Part shown: piece after piece, positions 5,581 to 9,720 of the stretch
Numbering within the stretch: the first letter of the stretch is position 1
Layout: every line of letters begins with the position of its first letter
Assembly (NCBI GenBank): GCA_021813645.1
Contig: JAKAJW010000270.1
Location: 1 to 9,720 of the forward strand
DNA from: Pseudomonadota bacterium
Lineage (GTDB): Bacteria > Pseudomonadota > Alphaproteobacteria > Rhodobacterales > Rhodobacteraceae
Direction of reading: 5' to 3'
Length of the DNA stretch: 9,720 nt
Notes under the pieces: generated by a model
Database searches by the model: none
Told to the model about the DNA's origin: nothing
The model's input: only the letters and a program-made list of their open reading frames with translations
Translations under genes and position numbers: made by a program

Positions 5581-6414
5581 ATGACCCCCGAGCTGACCGA
5601 TCGCCCTGCCCTTGCCCGCGCCCGCCGTCGCGCCGCCGGCGCCCCGGCCGATTTCCTGCATGCCGAAACGATCGCCGACCTTCAGGAAAGGCTCGCCGAG
5701 GTTAAGAGAACCTTTACCGCGCCCGCCGTGGTGACCGGCCACCCCGAACTTTGGGCCAGCGCCTTTCCGCAGGCCCGGGTGGTGGCGGATGCCGAACTGC
5801 TGGCGCTGGAGCCTGGCGCGCATGATCTGGTGATCCATGGCCTTGCGCTTCATTGGGCGAACGATCCGGTTGGCCAGCTGGTGCAATGCCGCGCCGCATT
5901 GAAGCCCGATGGGCTTCTGCTTGCCGCGCTGTTCGGCGGGCAGACCCTGCACGAGTTGCGCGCCGCTCTGGCCGAGGCGGAGGCGGCGGTGTCCGGCGGA
6001 CTGTCGCCGCGGGTGCTACCGATGGGCGAGATTCGCGACCTCGGCGCCCTCCTGCAGCGCGCGGGCTTCGCCCTGCCGGTGGCGGATGCCTTCACCCAGC
6101 GCGTCAGCTACCGCGATACGTTGCATCTGATGCATGACCTGCGCGCGATGGGCGAGACGAATGCGCTCACCGCGCGGCCGCGGCGGTTCGCGCGCCGCGC
6201 GCTGTTCGCCGCGGCCGAGGCGATCTACCGCGCCTCTTTCGGCACCGATGACGGCCGCCTGCCGGCCACGTTCGAGATCGTGGTGCTGACCGGCTGGGCG
6301 CCGCATGACAGCCAGCCGAAGCCGCTGCGGCCCGGTTCCGCCGCAGCCCGGCTCGCCGATGCGCTGAAGGTGCCGGAGCAGAACCCGAACGGCCAAGACC
6401 CGCCGCGCGATTGA
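5581..6414 (+). CDS. NDUFAF5/BioC-like SAM-methyltransferase-fold protein
   Basis: A 277-residue protein resembling the NDUFAF5 (C20orf7) branch of class I methyltransferase folds. The opening RARRRAA…ADFL…RLAEVKRTF (residues 13-45), LALHWANDPVGQLVQCRAALKPDG (88-111, the post-motif region), FGGQTLHELR (118-127) and SPRVLPMGEIRDLGALLQRAGFALPV (142-167) all fit. Mitochondrial NDUFAF5 hydroxylates an arginine of complex I subunit NDUFS7, so a role in NADH dehydrogenase assembly is a family-based inference. BioC-like malonyl-ACP methylation is the alternative, but no biotin genes are nearby. Motif I, normally DLGxGxG, is replaced here by AVVTGHPELW (49-58), so SAM binding may be altered. The ATG at 5581 has no clear ribosome-binding site. 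Stop overlaps a candidate hemH -35 element. Confidence 0.8.
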   Translation: MTPELTDRPALARARRRAAGAPADFLHAETIADLQERLAEVKRTFTAPAVVTGHPELWASAFPQARVVADAELLALEPGAHDLVIHGLALHWANDPVGQLVQCRAALKPDGLLLAALFGGQTLHELRAALAEAEAAVSGGLSPRVLPMGEIRDLGALLQRAGFALPVADAFTQRVSYRDTLHLMHDLRAMGETNALTARPRRFARRALFAAAEAIYRASFGTDDGRLPATFEIVVLTGWAPHDSQPKPLRPGSAAARLADALKVPEQNPNGQDPPRD

Positions 6415-6438
6415 CGAACGGGCAAAAGGCTCTATCCC
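6411..6438 (+). promoter_or_regulatory. Candidate sigma-70 promoter for hemH
   Basis: TTGACG (6411-6416), 16 bases, then TATCCC (6433-6438) resemble -35 and -10 elements. Transcription would start near 6445 and leave about 26 bases before the hemH ATG. The -35 hexamer overlaps the stop codon of the upstream methyltransferase gene. Read-through from that gene is also likely, because the genes are only 56 bases apart. By-eye match only. Confidence 0.35.
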
Positions 6439-6470
6439 AGAGAGAGCCCGGAACGACAACGGATCGCACC

Positions 6471-7556
6471 ATGCCCCTTAGCACGCCGACCCAAGCCGCA
6501 TTCGACCGACCGGGCGAAGGCCGCCTGGCCCATGCGCCGACCGACCATCCGCCGGTGCGCCCGGCCCGGATCGGCGTGCTGCTGGCCAATCTCGGCACGC
6601 CCGACAGCCCGGACTACTGGCCGATGCGACGCTATCTGAGCGAGTTCCTGTCGGATCGCCGGGTGATCGACTACCCGCGCTGGAAATGGCAGCCGATCCT
6701 GCAGCTCATGATCCTGTCGAAACGCCCATTCACCTCGGGCGCCAACTATCGCAAGATCTGGAACCGCGAGCGGAACGAAAGTCCGCTGATGACCATCACC
6801 AGGGCCCAGGCGGCCGCGCTATCGGCGGCGATGGCGGCGCGGTTCGGCGATCTGGTGACGGTCGACTATTGCATGCGCTACGGCAATCCCTCGACGGCCT
6901 CCAAGGTGCGCGCCATGGTCGAGGCGGGCTGCGAGAGGATCCTGTTCTTCCCGCTATATCCGCAATATGCCGGCGCGACCTCGGCCACCGCCAATGACGC
7001 CTTCTTCCGCGCCCTGATGGCCGAGAAGCGGCAGCCTGCCGTTCGCACCGCGCCGGAATATTTCGACCATCCGCTCTATATCGAGGCGCTCGCGGGCTCG
7101 GTGCAGGCGGCCTATGCCCGGCTCGAGCGCAAGCCCGAGATGCTCGTCGCGTCCTATCACGGGATGCCGAAACGCTACCTGATGGCCGGCGACCCCTACC
7201 ATTGCCAGTGCCAGAAGACGACGCGGCTTCTGCGCGAGCAACTGGGCTGGGCCGAGGGCACGATCCATACCTCGTTCCAGTCGGTCTTCGGCCCGGAGGA
7301 ATGGCTGAAGCCCTATACGGTGGAACATGTGGCCGAGCTTGCGCGGGCCGGCAAGAAGCGCATTGCGGTGGTCGCCCCTGCGTTTTCGGCCGATTGCATC
7401 GAGACGCTGGAGGAAATCGAGGGCGAGATCCGCGAGGCCTTCCTGCACGCCGGCGGCGAGGAGTTCACCTATATTCCCTGCCTGAACGACTCGCCGGCCC
7501 ATATCCGCGCCCTCTCGGAGGTGATCGCGGCCAATCTCTCGGGCTGGACCGACTGA
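6471..7556 (+). CDS. hemH: Ferrochelatase
   Basis: Inserts ferrous iron into protoporphyrin IX to make protohaem, the last step of haem synthesis, at the cytoplasmic side of the membrane. The 361-residue product shows VLLANLGTPDSP (36-47), RRYLSEFLSDRRVID (53-67), the porphyrin-pocket motif LYPQYAGATSAT (162-173), the metal-site His230 in SYHGMPKRY, DPYHCQCQKTTRLL (241-254, as in other alphaproteobacterial enzymes), SVFGPEEWLKPYT (271-283) and the catalytic Glu311 in ADCIETLEEI. All expected residues are present. An in-frame TTG at 6411 would add 20 unrelated residues and overlaps the preceding stop codon. The ATG at 6471 gives the usual N-terminal extension before the ferrochelatase core, with only a weak GGA upstream. 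A GC hairpin follows the stop codon within ten bases. Confidence 0.97.
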   Translation: MPLSTPTQAAFDRPGEGRLAHAPTDHPPVRPARIGVLLANLGTPDSPDYWPMRRYLSEFLSDRRVIDYPRWKWQPILQLMILSKRPFTSGANYRKIWNRERNESPLMTITRAQAAALSAAMAARFGDLVTVDYCMRYGNPSTASKVRAMVEAGCERILFFPLYPQYAGATSATANDAFFRALMAEKRQPAVRTAPEYFDHPLYIEALAGSVQAAYARLERKPEMLVASYHGMPKRYLMAGDPYHCQCQKTTRLLREQLGWAEGTIHTSFQSVFGPEEWLKPYTVEHVAELARAGKKRIAVVAPAFSADCIETLEEIEGEIREAFLHAGGEEFTYIPCLNDSPAHIRALSEVIAANLSGWTD

Positions 7557-7562
7557 AACGAC

Positions 7563-7588
7563 AAAGGGCCGGCAGAGCCGGCCCCTTA
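7563..7588. terminator. Hairpin terminator between hemH and the small minus-strand gene
   Basis: GGGCCGGC (7566-7573), AGA loop, GCCGGCCC (7577-7584) is a perfect eight-pair stem nine bases after the hemH stop. Flanks are AAA on the left and CTT on the right, so on the minus strand the stem is followed by TTTGTC. It probably works in both directions for the two convergent genes, although the T tracts are short. Confidence 0.65.
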
Positions 7589-7592
7589 CGCA

Positions 7593-7629
7593 CCGAAACC
7601 GGCGGCGAGCAAACTCACCGCCGGTTCGG
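7593..7629 (-). terminator. Second long hairpin downstream of the 63-residue small protein gene
   Basis: Arms CCGAAACCGGCGG (7593-7605) and CCGCCGGTTCGG (7618-7629) pair with a single bulged A. The inner GAG/CTC (7607-7609 and 7614-7616) extends the stem around a CAAA loop. It lies 15 bases past the stop of the minus-strand gene. There is no clear T tract, so it could be a terminator or a 3'-protecting structure working with the neighbouring hairpin. Confidence 0.5.
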
Positions 7630-7644
7630 CAAAGTCATGCGGGC

Positions 7645-7836
7645 TTACTTCGAAGCGACCGCAGCGACCACAACCGCCAGAAGGATCAGCGGCAGCACGA
7701 TCGGGCTGGACGACGACGTCTTCTTCGTCGCGGTCTGCACGGCCACCGGGGCTTCCATGACCGGCTTCTTCAGGTTGCCGGCAAAGGCGCTGGTCGCGGC
7801 GACCGAGATCGCGGCAGCAAGAGCAAGTTTCTTCAT
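7645..7836 (-). CDS. Small secreted or membrane-anchored protein (63 aa), unknown function
   Basis: Not recognised beyond its layout. The N-terminus is a clear Sec signal peptide: KK, hydrophobic core LALAAAISVAATS, and AFA followed by GN giving likely cleavage after residue 19. The mature part is about 44 residues. It has a short Lys/Thr/Ser linker (VQTATKKTSSSS, 33-44) and a C-terminal hydrophobic segment PIVLPLILLAVVVAAV (45-60), ending ASK. The product may sit in the inner membrane with its linker in the periplasm. Strong evidence for a real gene is the perfect TGGAGG six bases before the ATG at 7836, plus a candidate promoter and two hairpins downstream. It converges on hemH. Similar short signal-plus-hydrophobic-tail proteins occur in Rhodobacteraceae to my recollection, but I know of no assigned role. 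Confidence 0.8.
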   Translation of the reverse strand: MKKLALAAAISVAATSAFAGNLKKPVMEAPVAVQTATKKTSSSSPIVLPLILLAVVVAAVASK

Positions 7837-7889
7837 TTCGAACCTCCAGAATTCGCCCCAGGCCGAGAGTTTCAGAGGTCGGCGGGGCC

Positions 7890-7918
7890 TTAAGACTGTA
7901 CCTCGTAAATCTGTTCAA
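7890..7918 (-). promoter_or_regulatory. Candidate promoter for the 63-aa protein gene
   Basis: On the minus strand TTGAAC (7918-7913), 17 bases, then TCTTAA (7895-7890). The -35 is good, the -10 matches consensus at only three positions. Transcription would start near 7883, giving a leader of about 46 bases ending in TGGAGG. The 146-base gap 7837-7982 around it holds nothing else I recognise. Confidence 0.3.
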
Positions 7919-7982
7919 GCATCAGCCGCAACGGAATGCAATGTAACTTCCGAGGCGTCCCAACAGGATGGCCCAGGTGTCG

Positions 7983-8612
7983 TCAAATTAGCAACACTTG
8001 TGTGCCAATTTTCGCCAATGAGAACAGGACTTCGATGTCTTCATTGTAAAGACCTATGCATCCGTTCGAGGATCGCCGCCCGATCTTGCGGGTGTCCTGC
8101 GTGCCGTGGATGCGGTAGTACTCCCAGCTCAGGTAAAGCGCCCGCGTGCCCAAGGGATTGTCCGGGCTGGGTCCGATGAAATCGGGCCATTCCGGATCGC
8201 GCTTCTTCATCGCCGGGGTCGGCCGCCAGGACGGGTTCATCACCTTGCGCACCACGCTCGTCCGCCCCTTGCGGGTCAAATCCGGGGTCATCGGCACCGA
8301 AGTCGGGTAGAGCTTGTAGATCGAGCGGTCTTCCGACCAGAAATGCAGTGCCCGGCTGGTGGTGTCGACCAGAATCACGCCGTTGCGGGTGTCGGCGAAG
8401 TAATCCTCCCACCGCTTCGAGGTGAAGCTGGACATGTTGTGTCGAACGGGCGTCAGCTCGTCCACCGAGGGGTCGATCTCGGTCGAGTTCTGCTGCATGC
8501 TGGCGATTCCGGCCGTCTGGGCATAGGACGGCAACGCCGCCGCACTCAAGGCGCCCGCCGCCGCGCCCAGGAACAGGCGGCGATTCATACCAGCCCCGGT
8601 CCAATTGGCCAT
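7983..8612 (-). CDS. L,D-transpeptidase (YkuD domain) with twin-arginine signal
   Basis: Periplasmic peptidoglycan enzyme of the ErfK/YbiS/YkuD family. It makes 3-3 cross-links or attaches proteins to the wall through a catalytic cysteine. The 209-residue product begins with NRRLFLG (10-16) followed by a hydrophobic stretch and PSYAQ, a Tat-like signal with cleavage near residue 31. The domain spans about 77-209, with ILVDTTSRALHFW (80-92) as its first strands. The active-site signature is IHGTQDTRKIGRRSSNGCIGL, given as IHGT (His169) and SSNGCIGL (Cys185). The ATG at 8612 has AAGGAGG six bases upstream; in-frame extension to 8681 lacks such a site. It is divergent from the CAP lipoprotein gene. 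Which acceptor it uses cannot be told from sequence. Confidence 0.92.
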   Translation of the reverse strand: MANWTGAGMNRRLFLGAAAGALSAAALPSYAQTAGIASMQQNSTEIDPSVDELTPVRHNMSSFTSKRWEDYFADTRNGVILVDTTSRALHFWSEDRSIYKLYPTSVPMTPDLTRKGRTSVVRKVMNPSWRPTPAMKKRDPEWPDFIGPSPDNPLGTRALYLSWEYYRIHGTQDTRKIGRRSSNGCIGLYNEDIEVLFSLAKIGTQVLLI

Positions 8613-8652
8613 CTGAGCCTCCTTGCGAAGATGTGATGATCTGTGACGCAAT

Positions 8653-8681
8653 CTTGTATTCCTCCCCCGGCCGCTCTGCAA
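8653..8681 (-). promoter_or_regulatory. Candidate promoter for the first L,D-transpeptidase
   Basis: On the minus strand TTGCAG (8681-8676), 17 bases, then TACAAG (8658-8653), which matches the -10 consensus at four positions. Transcription would start near 8646 and the leader would carry the strong AAGGAGG. By-eye match only. Confidence 0.35.
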
Positions 8682-8724
8682 CTCAAAGGGGCATCAACTT
8701 CCGCCGACCGGCCGATTGTTGCGT

Positions 8725-8753
8725 TTGAACCCGACGCTCCGAACGGCTAAAGG
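8725..8753 (+). promoter_or_regulatory. Candidate promoter for the CAP-domain lipoprotein
   Basis: TTGAAC (8725-8730), 17 bases, then TAAAGG (8748-8753) would start transcription near 8760, about 27 bases before the ATG. The -10 is weak. The 174-base divergent gap 8613-8786 holds this and the opposite-facing candidate. Confidence 0.3.
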
Positions 8754-8786
8754 ACGGCAGAGTGTCCGCAAGCGGGTGACCCCTAG

Positions 8787-9302
8787 ATGAAACCTCTTCT
8801 CGTCCTCCTTCTGTCGACGACCGTACTGCTCGCCGGCTGCGGCAGCGAGCCGCCGGTGCCGCAGATGGGGCCGGATGGCCAGCCGCTGCCGCAAGTCTAC
8901 GACATTAAGCCGGGCGACTCGGCCAAGATCACCTATCGGGTGCTCGATGCCATCAATGCGCTGCGCCAGCATGCCGGCGAACCGCCGCTGCAGCTCAACT
9001 CGGACCTGATCGCCGCAGCCGCCACGCATTCGCGCGACATGTCGGTGCAGAACCGGCCCTGGCACTTCGGGTCCGACGGCTCCTCGCCGATCGACCGGGT
9101 GAAGCGCACCGGCTATCAGGGCAATTTCCTGGGCGAGGATATCTCGGAGACCTACGAGACCGAGATGGAGACGCTGGGCGACTGGATGGCGTCGAAGGAA
9201 ACCCGCGACGTCATCCTCGACCCGAAGGCGACCAACCTCGGCTTCGCCTGGTATCAGGAGCCCAACGGCAAGCTGTGGTGGACGCTGGTCACCGGCGACT
9301 GA
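8787..9302 (+). CDS. CAP/SCP-domain lipoprotein
   Basis: A 171-residue lipoprotein with a CAP (SCP/PR-1-like, YkwD-type) domain. The signal peptide MKPLLVLLLSTTVLLAGC contains the lipobox LAGC with Cys18 as the lipidated residue. A Pro-rich linker (22-37) leads into the domain at about 45-168. Visible family features are INALRQHAGEPPL (56-68), AATHSRDM (78-85), WHF with His93, DRVKRTGY (103-110), GED with Glu117, WMASKETRDVILDP (133-146) and LGFAWYQ (151-157). The usual GHR of bacterial CAP domains is ETR here (Thr139), so one of the cavity histidines is missing. Function of bacterial CAP proteins is mostly unknown. Placement between two L,D-transpeptidase genes suggests an envelope role. No strong ribosome-binding site precedes the ATG, but no alternative start fits the signal peptide. 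Confidence 0.9.
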   Translation: MKPLLVLLLSTTVLLAGCGSEPPVPQMGPDGQPLPQVYDIKPGDSAKITYRVLDAINALRQHAGEPPLQLNSDLIAAAATHSRDMSVQNRPWHFGSDGSSPIDRVKRTGYQGNFLGEDISETYETEMETLGDWMASKETRDVILDPKATNLGFAWYQEPNGKLWWTLVTGD

Positions 9303-9323
9303 GCCCCGGGACCGTACCCGACT

Positions 9324-9720
9324 TTACGGCATGATGAAGATCGGTGTTCCGGTCTTCACCATGGCGTAGACGTCGCGCATTTGTCGGTTCGAAATGGCGA
9401 TGCAGCCGGCCGTCCAGTCCGATGTGTTGGTCTTCCAGCCGTCCTGGCCATGGATGAAGATGTCGCCGCCAGGGTCCTTGCCCATCGCGCGCGCCACCTG
9501 CACGTCGTGCTTATTCGGGTAGGAAATGCCGAGTGCCAGATAGAAGTCGCTGCTCGGGTTGCGGCGGTCGATGTAATAGAGCCCCTCCGGCGTCTTGCCG
9601 TCGCCATAGACTTCCTTGGTGCCGACCGGGTCGAAGCCGAGGCTGATGCGGTAGCTCTTCAGCACCTGGTCGTTGTGCAGCAGGAACATCTCCCGCTTCG
9701 ACTTATAGACCTGAATCTGG
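9324..9720 (-). CDS. L,D-transpeptidase (YkuD domain), 5' end beyond the window
   Basis: C-terminal portion of a second periplasmic L,D-transpeptidase. The frame stays open past the Met at 9689 to the right edge, reading QIQVYKSKREMFLLHN, which matches the first strand of YkuD domains. That Met is therefore internal, and the signal peptide lies outside. The domain shows YRISLGFDPVGTKEVYGDGKTPEG, cited as YRISLGF and KTPEGLYYID, then FYLALGISYPN, IFIHGQDG with the active-site His, and DWTAGCIAISN with the catalytic Cys. The spacing differs from the neighbouring transpeptidase at 7983-8612, so this belongs to a different subgroup (YafK-like or ErfK-like) rather than being a recent duplicate. 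It converges on the CAP lipoprotein gene with 21 bases between, and no strong terminator is visible there. Confidence 0.9.
   Translation of the reverse strand, partial: QIQVYKSKREMFLLHNDQVLKSYRISLGFDPVGTKEVYGDGKTPEGLYYIDRRNPSSDFYLALGISYPNKHDVQVARAMGKDPGGDIFIHGQDGWKTNTSDWTAGCIAISNRQMRDVYAMVKTGTPIFIMP

Noticed and set aside
7202..8179. Plus-strand open frame of 325 codons from within hemH across the hairpins into the transpeptidase gene
   Set aside because: It crosses hemH, the terminator region, the small gene and part of the transpeptidase gene in other frames. No start site or domain supports it.
8629..8647. CRP-like site from the two TGTGA words upstream of the first transpeptidase
   Set aside because: The two words are direct, not inverted, repeats, so they do not form the TGTGA-N6-TCACA dyad.

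Overview
The window looks like a chromosomal segment of an alphaproteobacterium, most likely Rhodobacteraceae (Paracoccus/Rhodobacter-like). The grounds are high G+C by eye, an alphaproteobacterial-type ferrochelatase and UbiG, an NDUFAF5-like methyltransferase divergent from comF, a comF-grxC-nitrilase run, and a perfect FNR/FnrL-type operator. Nearly all of it is densely packed housekeeping DNA; no gap exceeds about 175 bases. There are no tRNA or rRNA genes, insertion sequences, phage genes or CRISPR arrays.

Left part (1-2631): the 3' end of a probable sulfotransferase-like gene enters from the left edge. It is followed by a gap holding five TCGGTG hexamers at an exact 11-base period. Prolyl aminopeptidase (pip, minus strand) is divergent from ubiG (ubiquinone biosynthesis O-methyltransferase, plus strand).

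Middle part (2639-5537, minus strand): comF (phosphoribosyltransferase), grxC (glutaredoxin 3), a Nit1-type carbon-nitrogen hydrolase and a MarR regulator form a tight probable operon. A candidate internal promoter lies in front of grxC. A DoxX-family membrane protein follows on the same strand, but it has its own leader with a consensus FNR/FixK/Dnr box, TTGAT-TTCG-ATCAA, which suggests oxygen- or nitric-oxide-responsive expression.

Next (5581-7556, plus strand): an NDUFAF5/BioC-like methyltransferase whose first SAM-binding motif is degenerate, then hemH (ferrochelatase). A GC hairpin terminator lies between hemH and a 63-residue secreted or membrane-anchored small protein on the minus strand.

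Right part (7983-9720): a cell-envelope group made of a Tat-signal L,D-transpeptidase (minus), a CAP/SCP-domain lipoprotein (plus) and a second L,D-transpeptidase (minus) that runs off the right edge.

Themes are quinone and haem supply, glutathione-linked chemistry, and periplasmic peptidoglycan cross-linking. I did not find a clear new multi-gene system. The observations most worth following are the FNR box in front of doxX, the 11-base phased hexamer array, the degenerate methyltransferase and the small secreted protein.
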